Positions 9,266 to 20,827 of a stretch of 64,000 nucleotides of DNA are shown here, piece after piece. The notes below the pieces were generated by a model. It did no database searches. It saw nothing but the letters and a program-made list of their open reading frames with translations, and was not told the DNA's origin. The position numbers and the translations under genes are program-made. How positions within the stretch are numbered: position 1 is the stretch's first letter; every line of letters begins with the position of its first letter. The stretch covers positions 189,973-253,972 of the forward strand of contig QYAI01000014.1 in assembly GCA_003988855.1 (NCBI GenBank). Reading direction: 5' to 3'. Source of the DNA: Arachnopeziza araneosa (lineage: Eukaryota; Ascomycota; Leotiomycetes; Helotiales; Arachnopezizaceae).

Positions 9266-11338
9266 TCACCACCGCCCTCGTTGTTGGCTGGATTCGGATT
9301 GTCTCCAGGATGAATTTGAACTTCCAAACCCTGGCTTCTCCCCTCCAAATCCTCCCTTGTCGCCTCCAAATCCGGACCTGCCGCCGAATCCGCTTGACGA
9401 TCTTCCTCCCTCGCGACCTCCAAAGCCACGACCTCCTCTGCTATCATAGCTACTGCTCCGCCCACCACCAAACCCTCGTCCGCCACCAGATCCACGGGAA
9501 TCCTGTTCGTCGTCGTGGCGCTCTCTATGTCCAAGTACAATGCCGGGCAGTCTAGAAATTCCTAACTTTTGCGCCGTCAAAGGCGAAATTGGTGGAGGTT
9601 GTTCAAATCCCCATCCGTATTTGGTCCATCTAGCCATGGCAAGTGCCTGCCCAGCGGCAGATCGACCTCCGCGTAGTTGGCTAAGCGCGCTAAGGTAGGC
9701 ATCTTCCTTTACACTTCTTCTGACCATCTTGGTCGCAGCCGAAACTTGGCTTAAGGTTTCAGCGACGGACTGAGGAAGTTGAGCATCCTTAGTCATATCC
9801 AGCTTGGCAGTCTCAAGTGTTTTATCTTCCACAATGGGTAGATCCCTAAGGGTGTTACGGGCCTCTTGAAATTGTGCATCGGAGATGAAGAAAAATCCAA
9901 CTCCGCTTTTGTCACCACGACCCGTTCGACCAACGCGGTGAATATACTGCTCGCGATTGGGAGGGAGACCGATTTGAACCACATGAGTAACATTCGGGAA
10001 ATCCATACCACGTGCTGTGACGTCGGAAGAGAAGAGTATCCCAGATTCACATCGACGGAATCTGTCTGACGCCCGAGTGCGTTGTTCTTGCGTAAGTTTG
10101 CCATGTATGAGCATTAGTTGAGCAGGCGAAAGAGGATGCTTAGCAAAGGTGCTTCCCCCCTCAACCTTGAGTTCGCGAAAGATTTCGTGAGCGAGCTGGA
10201 CCTGAGCGGTAGAGGAGAAATAAACAATTGCTTTAAAAGCGTTATCCTGCAGTTCTCTTTTGGCGAGCTCTAGTAGAGCAGGCATCCAGTTCTCCATACC
10301 AGGTGTAATGACAACATTCTGGGGAACTTTTTCATGAGTAGCGATATCGCCCTCCTTCACAGTCTGAACAAAATGAAAGTCTGGCTTCAAAGTTCGTTGG
10401 ACCAGATACATGACCTCTTTTGGGATAGTAGCTGAAAATAGAAGAGTTTGTCTATCAACTTCTCTTCTATCGGGTAGCAATTGAATAATTTCTTCGACAT
10501 CCTTGGAAAATCCATCGTCCAGCAATCGATCAGCTTCATCCAAAACCAATGTAGTGAGATTTGGAGCGGAGACACGGCTATACGGATCTGATAAGAGGTC
10601 GGTCAATCTACCCGGGGTAGCAACAAGAAGATGGCAGCCCTCTCTCTGCGTCTTCTGCAGCATGGCCCTCTTGCTATTTCCACCAACAGCGACTTGAACA
10701 ATGAGATCAGTATTATTGCACAACTTGCTCGCTTCTACTGCGATTTGCTCGGCCAATTCGCGAGTGGGAGAGATAATGATCGCACGGATATCAGAAGCTC
10801 TTGCTCGGGAGTATCTCTTTCGTGTTGCGAGCTCAGGATTATTTTCTAGAATGTTGTGGATGGTTGGGATGAGAAAACCAAGAGTCTTTCCGGTACCGGT
10901 TCTTGCTTGTGCAATACTAAGTATTGTTAGAATCAAAGTCGGAGAGTCTTAGAAACAATCTACGTACATATCGGTACCTTGTAGCGCTTGGTTAATAGTG
11001 GCCGACTGCACCTCCGTCATGGTATGATGTCCCATCCCCTTGGTAATCTCGCCGACAATATTTGGATGGACCATATCGTAATCAACAAGTTCTTGGAATT
11101 TGGTGACATCGTGGGATACACCTTTGCCGGTACTCGGAGCATGTTCATACGATTGTTGAGCAACAGCTTCTTGCCTCAATTGGGAGGAGATATGTAACCA
11201 TCGGGCCGAGGAGACTGGTTTCGTACTGATCAAAGACGATAGGCGTAGGGTTGAAGGTCTCGCAGAAGGTAACCGTGTAGTTGTTCCAACAGCGCGAACA
11301 GCTCTTGATATCAAGGCTCCTTTCGAAAGGTTAAACAT
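9266..11338 (-). CDS. MSS116: Mitochondrial DEAD-box RNA helicase, Mss116 type
   Basis: Two exons (11338-10968, 10916-9266; intron 51 bp) give 673 aa. The start at 11338 opens an Arg/Ser/Thr-rich, acid-free N-terminus fitting a mitochondrial presequence. A Q-motif region precedes Ala-Arg-Thr-Gly-Thr-Gly-Lys-Thr (residues 128-135, Walker A). Then follow Pro-Thr-Arg-Glu-Leu-Ala, Asp-Glu-Ala-Asp, Ser-Ala-Thr, Ala-Arg-Gly-Met-Asp and His-Arg-Val-Gly-Arg-Thr-Gly-Arg, all motifs of an active SF2 helicase. The last 90 residues are Gly/Arg/Ser-rich (RGG-like), a basic tail expected to bind RNA without sequence specificity. Yeast Mss116 helps group I/II intron splicing and translation in mitochondria. 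An upstream in-frame ATG at 11476 is ignored because it would bury the presequence. Confidence 0.9.
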
Positions 11339-11821
11339 CGTAAACCTTGTACAGCCAAAAGCCCAAATTAAACCAAAGTATTGAAATAAAGCAAGACTGA
11401 ATTGTAAATATTCGAAAAAGAGTGACGAGGGCGATTCGTTCTCTTTCGATGTTCGCTGGTGTTTCTTCGAGTGCAACGCTCCCTAATCTTTCCTATGGAA
11501 CTTTTTTTTCTAATCCACGCTAACGCTGAATCAATTGCGCTAGCACGTGATGACCCCTATCCGCTATCCCGATCGTGGTTGTATCATTTATTGTGAATTG
11601 AGACCAAACATAGTTCATGCAGATTCGAAGCTTCTAATAATCAAGTGTATTCTAAGCCAATATCCATATCTATACTCTATCGAGCTACCAAGCCTAGTAC
11701 GTACCCAAAACACCAAAGCTCCATGCAAGGTATCAAAACAATTGCTTCCCATTCATTGGACCTCGTGATCCGTCCTCCGACTCAACCTTCAGTTCATAAT
11801 GCACTCCCACTTACACCTTGT
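11339..11821. other. Intergenic, helicase promoter
   Basis: These 483 bp lie between the helicase start and the stop of the next leftward gene. No gene is seen beyond short frames. Confidence 0.4.
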
Positions 11822-12876
11822 TCACGACGCTCGCGGGTTGATTGCCCCAAGAATTACCATGCCTTCACCAACCCCTTCATGTACACCGCCTACCACACCT
11901 TCAATAACCCATCTTGTCACTTGGCTAAGCATCTCCCCTACTTTGCCATCCCCCATTTCTGCAATCCTTTCACTGAATCCCACTCCTCTTTTCCCAAGTT
12001 CAATCCCACCACCTACCAATTTTTCTGAGATCTTGTGCTGTCGCTCATATGTAATAGCAGCTGAGAGCAGATATCTCACATATGGGAGCAAAAACTGGAA
12101 GAGAATAAAGAGCTGTACGATTATGGAAGCCAGGAGCCGGTGTAGGACGGAAGTTTCTTGTGTTGATGGCTGGGAAGTTTGTTGGGTGCCGGCAAAGCCC
12201 AATTGAACTGGCTCAACGATCCCAGGTGGGAGAGAAGAGCGGAGAGAAAGTTGTTCCTCCATTGTCAGATTCTCTGGGAGACCACGCAGTAGATAGGTCA
12301 AGGCATGTATGTAAAGCTGTCGAGCGAAGTTCGCATTACCAAATGCAGGATCACGGACAATGGAGGTGGATTCGGATGCGGCGAGATGAAGGAGGCTGAG
12401 TCCTGAATACCATGATTAGTATTATATTCTACAAAACTCTAGAAAAATTAACAGATACCTTGGTTCGCAAATTTCCATGCAATTCCACTCTTGCACTCTC
12501 CTAGCTCTAAAATTTGTCTCTCCTTTAACTCTCGCTGTGCGATATCATCTTCACTTTCCGTTTCTGCGAAATATCCTCCCACATCCTCTTCAATCCCTAA
12601 CCCGCTCAGCACCATAGTAGATGTATATCCCAACTCTGGAGTTCTCGCGCCAGATCCGGATGTCGTGCTTGTGCCTGTGCTGGGTCGAGAATTCGTCACT
12701 CTGCTTCTACTGCTGAGGCCGTACATTGAAACGGAACGGCGGAGAGAAGGAATGCGTGGCAGGTGGTTTTTGACGACTGAAGGGAGTAAAGAAAACAGAA
12801 CTGAAGGGTCTTTACTTCGCAGGGTAAATGTTTGGCTCCGAAGAGGCGGTAGATGGTGCTGAGGTTTAAGAGCCAT
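11822..12876 (-). CDS. Unrecognised fungal protein with one hydrophobic segment
   Basis: Two exons (12876-12459, 11822-12402; intron 56 bp with GT-AG and a CTAAT branch-like site) give 332 aa. I do not recognise the family. The N-terminus is basic and Ser/Thr/Pro-rich. A Lys-Phe-Ala-Asn-Gln-Gly-Leu segment spans the splice junction and continues into a helix with Leu-Leu-His-Leu-Ala-Ala. A Gln-Leu-Tyr-Ile-His-Ala-Leu-Thr-Tyr helix and an Arg-Gly-Leu-Pro motif follow. The strongest hydrophobic stretch is at about residues 229-255. The C-terminal third is Gly/Glu-rich and amphipathic. Smooth continuity of the helix across the intron argues for a real gene. Location is probably a membrane; function is unknown. 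Confidence 0.72.
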
Positions 12877-13694
12877 TGTGCTATCATAAAGGCGCCTCAA
12901 TATAGTAGGGAAGAGATTATGCTCCGTGACGGAGAGGAAAATAAACTGTCCCCGAGAAGGCCACCTTGATAACCACTTGCTTAAATATATACACACGCTC
13001 CTTGAGCCAGGCTCATATACTCATCGTCATAATTCGAAACGGAGATGAGAAATGCAAGAGAAAGAATGCTGCAACAGAAAGCGGATATACATTTGAGAAG
13101 GCATGAGGCAAAAATAACTGCGATAAGAATGGGAAAGTTTGAGAACGTGCCGTTCGCATCCTTGCCCCCTTGCATGTGAACGAGAGTCTTCATGTGAAAA
13201 CGGCGGGATGGTCATGTGATAATAATGATTGACACTTGAAAATGATATTTTAGAACCCATATTTATCAAATGGAACGCTCTTCAGAATAATTGTAAAGTA
13301 TCGTTGTTATTGAGCTGTAATATCAGAAAATGAATGTGCTTTCTTTGTCTGTCTCTGCGGTCTCGTTTCTCCTAACGGAAGCGGGAACAAAAATAAGAAG
13401 GGGAGCTATTACACGAAACTTGTCCAAATCAGGGACTAGTATTGTGATGAATCCTTGGCGGATACATTTTATTGTGCAGTGATAGTTTACATGCTTCTTC
13501 GCTTGCCTTTCTCGTGCATTGGTAATATGCCCGTCACCTATTGGCGACTATCCTGTCAAATACGGTGCGAACTCCCAACGCCATGTGGTATCATCTCGTC
13601 ATTATTCATCCCGACCAGGCAATGCAATATACAGTTGTGTCATCTTTCGTATGTCCAAAGAAAAATGGGCGAATCATGAGATGTCGTGAGGTGT
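12877..13694. other. Intergenic between unknown membrane protein and pex7
   Basis: These 818 bp separate two leftward genes. Small frames on both strands have no convincing features. AT-rich patches occur around 13240-13340. No RNA gene was recognised. Confidence 0.4.
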
Positions 13695-14924
13695 CTACCA
13701 GGGACGACGAAATCGGGTTGCATTCTGGCCCATAACCTCGCGCGCATCCCAAACCAGTAAACGCTGATCCCAAGAAACGCTGGCACACCATCCCTCAAGG
13801 CCAAACATACACCAGTCAACACCAGTCGCAAACTCGGTGTGTGCACCCATGCGCCCAAGCTCACGGCCACCACCAGTGCCCATACCGGGATGCATCTGAT
13901 TCTGAGTGCCATCGGACCAGACACGGACTGTCATATCATAGGACGCTGAGAGCAGAACGTCACTTAAATGAGGAGACCAAGATAGCTTTCGCACAGCGTA
14001 ATCATGGCCACGGAGCGAAGCAACTGGACCAGCCTTCACATTACGAATATCAAAGGTTCTGATGACCGTATCAACACCAGCAGTAGCAACAATGGTATCA
14101 CGGTACTTGTTCCAATCATGAGTCAGGGCTTCGGACGGAGAAGATTTCGGTCCTCGAACACCGAGTTGGGGAGCTGCGCCATGAATCGGAACCAATGCAA
14201 CCAAATGGTTGGAAGCAGATGCAGGTGTGCGAAGATCGAAGATTCTAAGGTGAGAATCGGATGATACAGACGAAATGATCGAGGCCGAATGAGGAGAGTA
14301 GGCACTACTGTAAGTGCAGGAGTGGGTTGGAAGAGTAACAATTGGATCAGGGCGCATTGGAGACCACTGGAGACAGATTAGCTTGTGCTGCGACTGATTG
14401 CCAAGTCGTGCTTCTGATAGATCAAAGAACATCTGTCGCAAGGCCGACTGCATTAGCTATGGCTTTGGCTACGTACGATTTTTATAGTACCATCCCAGGA
14501 GCTCGAGACAAAGGTGTCCTTAGACTTCAGGTTCCAGCCAACGGCATATACCTCGCGACTATGGGCGTTCCAAGAGTAGACCGGGTAGGTGGGTACAGCG
14601 AGATCGTACAGCTTAACAGATCCATCTCCACAAGCGGCGACTATCTGGTTCTCATGGGCCTCAGACCAGGCAGTGTCGTAGATGGAGTCTTGGGTGTCAA
14701 AGCTGCAGACGTCTTAGCAAGCCATTTCATCTGGCATCTGTGTCTGGTGGAGGGGCTTACCAACGCTCAACCTGGATGCCGTTTGCAGCGATCTGAAAGA
14801 TGTACAAGCGTCCATTGCCAACCAGGCCGAAATTAGAAGAGGTGGCAGTGGCAATTCTCGTGTCAACAAACGGAGAGTACTTCACGGAATAGCCGTTGTA
14901 GCCCTTCGTCTGGAACTCAAGCAT
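13695..14924 (-). CDS. PEX7: Peroxin 7, PTS2 receptor (WD40 propeller)
   Basis: Three exons (14924-14761, 14702-14477, 14366-13695; introns 58 and 110 bp) give 353 aa, the normal Pex7 length. WD repeats are visible throughout: Ser-Ser-Trp-Asp-Gly-Thr-Ile-Lys-Ile-Trp, Ser-Asp-Ser-His-Leu-Arg-Ile-Phe-Asp, Ala-Ser-Tyr-Asp-Met-Thr-Val-Arg-Val-Trp and a last Ser-Trp-Asp-Gln-Arg-Leu-Leu-Val-Trp-Asp. The start Met-Leu-Glu-Phe-x-Thr-x-Gly-Tyr-x-Gly-Tyr is characteristic. The Lys-Ile-Trp repeat end is rebuilt only if the 110 bp intron is removed, which fixes that junction. Pex7 is the soluble cytosolic receptor that brings PTS2 cargo, such as thiolase, to the peroxisome together with Pex20-type co-receptors. 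It is divergent from the AlkB-type gene with 213 bp between start codons. Confidence 0.93.
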
Positions 14925-15137
14925 CTTGCCTTTGTTACTGCTGTTTTTTGCTTTCTTTCTGCAAACGTTTGGGTGTGTGAGATCAACAGCCTCGGCACTA
15001 TACGCCGAAGAAACGCCGATTGGGTGACTGCTTAGGTGGCGTATTCTTGATTAGGTGATCTCTTTTACCTCTGATACTCACCAGAGCATCAGGATGGAGT
15101 GTGAGCTGGAGTTCTGGAAAGGGGTTGAACGGATACA
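14925..15137. promoter_or_regulatory. Short divergent promoter, pex7 / AlkB-type gene
   Basis: Only 213 bp separate the two start codons, so both core promoters must sit here. No clear TATA box is visible on either side. Confidence 0.5.
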
Positions 15138-16580
15138 ATGGATGCCTTTGTCTCAAGGAAGAAGAGGAAGTTATCTCCAGCAACAGAAACGACGCTTCCC
15201 CCTATCAACCAACCGCCAGGAAAGACCCCTCGAGAAGAGCCGCCGGAGGCAGATGATGAGTCGACCGACTACAAGCTAGCCCTCCTCTCGTCTTTGCACC
15301 CTTATGTAGAGCAAAGTACTCTTCTCGATGTCCTCCTAGCCCATGAAGGCTCTATAGAGAATGCATCTGCATCTTTGACTGCCTCAGAGTCGCCACGAAA
15401 GAAGTCTTCCGCTGCTACAGGATATCAGAGCTCACTCTCCGGATTCGTGGCTAGTAATGGAGACCAAAGCCCGACCAAGAAAGCTAAACTACTTTCCAAA
15501 CGGGGAAAGACGCTGCATTTATATGCTCCAGAAGACATTGCGGCCCATACCCCTTGCTCAATCATCCACAACTTCCTCCCTGCTGACGAGGCGAATGCTT
15601 TACTCGAGGAATTACTTGCAGAGGCTACTTCCTTTAAACCGACGACGTTCAAGCTATTCGACAATCTCGTCTCTAGTCCTCATACAAATTGTTTCTATGT
15701 TGAGTCTTTTGACGAAGTGCAAACACAGAAAACCGACTATATTTACAATGGTGGCTTATTGGAGGTAGGTATATCTTCTATCAAAATGGAAATTCTTTTC
15801 TATGATATCCAATATTTCTAACCCTCGAATTAGGATGTTCGGCAGTTGACTCCTCAAATGCAAAAGGTCTCTCCCAAAGTCCAAGAAGCAGTAAACAGAG
15901 AGGTTCAACAACGAATCCAGAGCCATTACGGTGGCAAAAAGCTCAAGCATCAGTCCTCCAAACCGTGGAAGCCAAATGCGGCCTTTGCAAACTGCTATGC
16001 TGGTCCGACCGAAAGTGTAGGCTATCATAGCGACCAACTTACCTACCTCGGTCCACGAGCTGTTATTGGCTCCATTTCTTTGGGCGTGGCTAGAGAGTTT
16101 CGCGTACGGAGAGTTGTCCCACAAGATGAGGACAAGAAAGAAAAATCTAAGGAAGACTCGGACGCATCAGGACAAATCTCCATACATCTTCCACACAACT
16201 CACTTCTCATAATGCATGCCGAAATGCAGGAAGAGTGGAAGCACAGTATTGCTCCATCACAAGCTATTGACCCGCACCCTATTGCTGGAAATAAGAGAAT
16301 TAATATTACATATCGAGATTACAAAACGAGCATGCACCCGAAGTTTACACCAAAGTGTAAATGCGATGTGCCAGCTGTATTGAGGGTAGTACAGAAGAAG
16401 AAGGAGAATTGGGGGAAATACTTTTGGATGTGCTATGCAGGAAATGTACCTGGAAAGGAAGGCTGCGCTTTCTTTGAGTGGGCCAAATTTGACGATGATG
16501 GAGAGCCTATTTGGAGCACTGATGGGACTTCGATCTCGAAGGACGAGGCTCAACCAGATACAGAGGCCAGGGCTGAATGA
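15138..16580 (+). CDS. AlkB-type 2OG-Fe(II) dioxygenase with CUE and GRF zinc-finger domains
   Basis: Two exons (15138-15764, 15834-16580; intron 69 bp) give 457 aa. The N-terminus starts Met-Asp-Ala-Phe-Val then a Lys-Lys-Arg-Lys nuclear-localisation-like stretch. Residues 46-80 look like a CUE (ubiquitin-binding) helical domain. The AlkB dioxygenase fold spans about 115-372. Iron ligands are His274 and Asp276 (His-Ser-Asp) and probably His346; Arg364 in Arg-Ile-Asn-Ile-Thr-Tyr-Arg binds 2-oxoglutarate. A GRF-type zinc finger follows, with Cys384, Cys386, Cys409 and Cys420 and the conserved Trp/Phe residues. AlkB enzymes oxidatively remove alkyl groups from DNA or RNA bases; GRF fingers bind single-stranded nucleic acid. 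Nuclear repair of alkylated DNA is the likely role, by inference. Confidence 0.9.
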
Positions 16581-17270
16581 TGAATACGAGACGAAAATAG
16601 CACCAAGAGACCTTTTAGCTAGCTGCTAACGCGTCCTGAAAAATATCAAAAACTTCATGGCAACTCATAGATTCCATAACTAACATCTGTTTACCTCTCT
16701 TATTCCTTTTCGCTAAGCGAATATTCACCCCAAACCCAACCGTCTACCTTACAAACCATCAAAATGGAGAACCTACTAGACCAGCCACTTACATATCTGC
16801 CGAGAACCTACGCTTTGTTCACTAGATGTCCTATCCTTCCGAGTCAACCAGAGTAAAGATGGAATTGGAAGCGGCTGTTTCAGACGAGTTTCTATTCAGG
16901 ACGAGCTTTGAGGTCTGCACGGAGCTATTCTTCGAAACGTCTAGGCCGGAATGGGAAGTTCTTGTGGAGATCTACGCAAGGAAGCCGTTGACGAGGTCGT
17001 ATGCTTCAACTCTTGCCATTAGCGGCGTCTGATACCACCTCTTCCTACCTTGTCCAGTTGGAAAAATCATTCGCAAGAATTCATGTGATCAGAATATTGT
17101 CAGAGACTCGCAACCATCCCGTAGTGTAACTATTATATTCAGATGATTAAAGCCAGCTAGCTAGTCAACGCCTCGTTTTATCGTATATGGCCGCGATTAT
17201 AAAGCCTATTATATTATACATTCCGGACTTCGTCAAAATGCTTCCCAAGCGCCCGCCGAAAGTAAACAAG
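16581..17270. other. Intergenic with one doubtful short frame
   Basis: These 690 bp separate the convergent AlkB-type and SulP genes. An ATG at 16764 in good context opens a 30-codon frame, and a second frame at 16826-17032 is listed separately. Nothing else was seen. Confidence 0.4.
16826..17032 (+). CDS. Doubtful 68-codon open frame
   Basis: The frame opens at an ATG inside the overlapping 30-codon frame. It codes for an acidic, aromatic-rich peptide with no recognised domain. It may be the relic of a gene or random. It has no visible intron continuation. Confidence 0.2.
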   Translation: MSYPSESTRVKMELEAAVSDEFLFRTSFEVCTELFFETSRPEWEVLVEIYARKPLTRSYASTLAISGV

Positions 17271-19463
17271 TCACTGCGCAATACCATAATGTACTTCACT
17301 AACCCGCAGCCTTGTCCCTTCTTTAATCCCATAAACCTCATCAAAGCCCCTACTCCGCGCTGGCTTCCGCATCTCCCGATAAGTAATTGCATGTCTTAGA
17401 CAATCGAACACTAGCTCCTTCTTCCCGATATCCACTTCCACCAGTTTGACCTTATCCTCGATCCCGAAGTCAAACCCAGTATCCACCTCTTCCTCCTCAT
17501 AAGGAGAAGCCAGTTTCCAACCCGCGCGTTCAAAACGCACCCTCACAGCCTCGTTCATTCCAACGAAGCGGATCTCCACATCCCTGCCGGCATAATTCTT
17601 CGTCTGGCTTCTAATATCGAGGAAACACTGAATAGCACAGGCATCAATGAATGAAGTCCTACTCAGGTCAAGAATCAGAACCGTAAGGAACGGTAGCAAC
17701 CTATTTTCTTTGTTCACACCCCCCCTTCTTCTCACAAGTTCAAGTCGCTTCTCAATGAGGTCATTCCACGCTCTATCTTCGTACGCTAGAGACGGCATTC
17801 CTGAGTGATGAAGAAGAACGCTGTCAATGACGTGGCGGCGAATCCTCTCTGCGTTCAGGGAGGTAACGTCTGATTCAAAGCGGATGACCTGTGTCCCTAG
17901 TGGGATAAAGGATTCTTTCTCCTTGGGCCAGTAAGTTGCTGAATCATGAATGGCATGGTTTTCCAAATCGGATAATAGGAGGATTTTATTTGAGGAAAAC
18001 ATGATTCTGAATAGCGTGTAGAAAACCATAAAGAGCACTGAAGCGCCAATACCAACTTCAGCTGTAATGATCAAAGTCCCATTGAAAGCGAGCATGAATT
18101 GTATGAAATCGGTAAAGGAGATCTTCCAGTATTTTATCATTGTTGATTGAGGAGGCGCTTTCTCTATTACCCCAACGAAGATCACGGCCGCTATTGTGGC
18201 CATAGGAAGATACTGAAAGGCTGGGGAGAGAAACGAGAAGGATAGCAGGACGGTTGCGGAGGAGAAGACGCCGACGAGGGGGGAATTAACACCTGCTGTG
18301 GAGATGATGGAGGAGCGGGTGACGTCGCCACCACTGACAGGGAGGGTGCCGAATACTGACTGTGCGAGATTTATAACACCCAGGGAGAAAAGTTCTTGAG
18401 ATTGGTTAGGAGGGTTGTAAGAGTGCATGTGGGCGAAAGCTTTGGCCATCGCGGTGTGCTCTATCGATATGAACAGAAATAGGAGAAGCGAACGGAGGAT
18501 AAGAGCTCGTACAATCTCGAACGACAGAAGTGGAACTGAGCTGCTTAGAAATATCGTTGTGATGGGCGTTTTGATCGGGCCCAGGATCGTCCACAGCGGG
18601 GTTTTGAGGTCGTGGTTGAAAAAGAAGGAAATTGTTGTAAACACAACCAGAACAAAAATATGTCTAGTGGTAGTCAATATTCGCAGCCATTCATGGTTCG
18701 GTCCCCATCTCTTCCCAACAAACGACATAATTGCAAGAACAGCTATCGAAGCCGCAGCAATTGCGATGGTGATTGGTTTCACATCTTTGATATTTCTGAT
18801 AATTTCCGGAATCACCTTGGAAAACATTGTGACGTTTCCGACCTCGCCAAACATCGGGGGGAGTTGTAGAATTTGGGTCACGACTCCTGTTCCCATCAAA
18901 AACCCGAGAGCAATAGGAAGAGATATGAGAGAGAAGATAAATCCTAGGTTCAACGCCCCAAAGATGATAAACCAGATTGCTACACTGAAGGAGAGGGCAC
19001 CGCAGGCGAAAACGGCTGGAACATTGCGCTCCGTTAGTTTAGCAGCAACTCTTGCTGTAAACAAGGCTGTTATAGTTGTTGGTCCAACAGATATATCTGA
19101 TGCATGTTAGCCAAAGCTCCTTTTAATTGGTGATATCTCACCTCTCGATGTTCCCATGATGGCGTAAATGATACCCGGCATCCAACTTGCCATCAATGCA
19201 GATTGAATTGGCACGCCTGCAACAGCTGCGAGCAAGACAGCTTGCGGTATGAGTACGAGTCCCACTGAAAGTCCTGAGATGATATCTCCAATGATCCATT
19301 TCGGTTTGTACGCTGGTATCCAATGTGCGATCGGGACTTTCTTCACGAAATATGTTCCTCCGTCGGAATATATCTGTCGTGCTCCCGTCCTTACGCCGTA
19401 GCCCAGCCGCTTAAAGTTGTGATCATTGCGAATTTTAGAGAGAATCTTTTCACCGATTCCCAT
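17271..19463 (-). CDS. SulP-family anion (sulfate) transporter with STAS domain
   Basis: Two exons (19463-19142, 19096-17271; intron 45 bp with a GCTAAC branch site) give 715 aa. A short cytosolic N-terminus (to about residue 45) is followed by a roughly 12-helix membrane region. That region contains the SulP signature area (Gly-Leu-Ser-Val-Gly-Leu-Val-Leu-Ile-Pro-Gln-Ala) and Gly-Gly-Asp-Val-Thr-Arg-Ser-Ser with Ala-Gly-Val-x-Ser-Pro-Leu. Residues about 505-680 form a STAS domain; its core strand Leu-Ile-Leu-Asp-Leu-Ser and the following Phe-Ile-Asp-Ala-Cys-Ala helix are at about 581-598. The family carries sulfate or related anions across the plasma or internal membranes. The exact anion is not determined. 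A 227-codon frame on the other strand is its antisense shadow. Confidence 0.91.
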
Positions 19464-20827
19464 CTTGAATTGATAAAATTGAGGTTCAACTACCAGTCTT
19501 GGCTAGAGTTTACCCTGCAAAGTCCACTTTAGAAATAGACGTGGTATTCAAGTTCATAACAATGTAGAGAAAATGAAATAATGTAGATATATTTTAGAGA
19601 TAGCAGGATACCGTAGAGAAATTGAATACTTACGGCGCCATGTGGATATGATAAACAAATCTGGGGTCCTGGGAGCAGGGACGGTTTCACTAGCAGAACC
19701 ATAGGGTTGCATTTTCGAATGGCATTTCCTCTAGCTCCAGAATCTGTCTGGGTATTCCCAGGTTTTCAAACGTGATAAACATGAAATGCTATCTTGGCGC
19801 AATTCAAAACGCTGTGTTGAAACGTACATTATGCTCAACGAGGATGCATCAATGCAAAGCCTTGACTTTCATAAACCGAATTCAGACTCGAGATGTATGC
19901 GAAGTGAGCATAAGAATAATACTCCTCCAATATAACTTGAATAGAAGCTGTTTGGAAAAGAAAGAGAAAGAGAATTGAAAAAATCGTGACTTGTCGCAAA
20001 TCTTTTCTTCGCGATTTGAGCGTGTTCGTGTAAATTTCGTCGGCATTGTCATGTGTAACTGAATCCCACCCCTAGATTGGCGTGGTTCATGGTACGGTCA
20101 GTTTGCTTCCCTTTCGCTCATTTCCCTAGGAACTTCTCGCCAATTCAGCTCGACACATCATGTACCATCCTCAGATGAGTCTGATCTTGGCTGTCGAGAA
20201 AATTGCAGCTTAAGACTTCGTGGATGAAGTGACACACGAGGAACTTGATGGTTGAGAGCCGTGGAAGGATGATTTGGCGGGGGGACGATGAAAGGCGGGA
20301 AGATGCCACGACGTAGCAAATCACTTCAAGGATGAGTAAAGGAACTATGACCGTACATAAGTCCTTTTCAAATCGACCGAACTTACCAGAATTTCGGGAT
20401 AATGCGTAGTCGGTTGATATTGATTTCTGCGTTGGATAGGCCGCTTCTTTCTGCTGCAGCACGCCCTCACCTGATTTCGCGTCGCGCTTGTCACACTGCA
20501 GTAGCTCTGCGATGCCGTGGACAGATACGGCACCGAAAACCAGCTGGCTGCAGAAAAAGCATCTCGTGAGTCACTACACCGCAACTCTTTCAGGTGTCCG
20601 GTCCGTGAGACATGCTGCAGAGAAGAAGGGAAGAGAGAGAAGAGGCCGAGTGGTACTGTGAAGGTTGGAGCAGTAGAGGCGTTGATGGAGACCCCCCCTC
20701 TTATCTCAACAGACAAAGTAGCGTTCCGCGTGGATATAAATAGTCCATTTCCTTTCCAATTCTCTTCTCTCCCTCTCGGCATTGTCAAATAATTCTTCCC
20801 GTTCCAATTGACCATCCTACACTCACC
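19464..20827. other. Divergent intergenic region, SulP / GFA gene
   Basis: This 1.36 kb segment holds both promoters. No gene was seen. The right part is covered by a leftward frame that overlaps the GFA gene on the other strand and has no protein features. Confidence 0.4.
20735..20743 (+). promoter_or_regulatory. Putative TATA box of the GFA-domain gene
   Basis: TATAAATAG lies about 85 bp before the ATG at 20828 and is followed by a pyrimidine-rich (CT) stretch ending in CACTCACC just before the start. Confidence 0.5.

Noticed and set aside
8995..9555. 186-codon rightward open frame
   Set aside because: Overlaps the Gly/Arg-rich tail of the helicase on the other strand; composition is a shadow of that repeat.
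18427..19110. 227-codon rightward open frame
   Set aside because: Antisense shadow of the SulP transporter; its sequence has no protein-like motifs.
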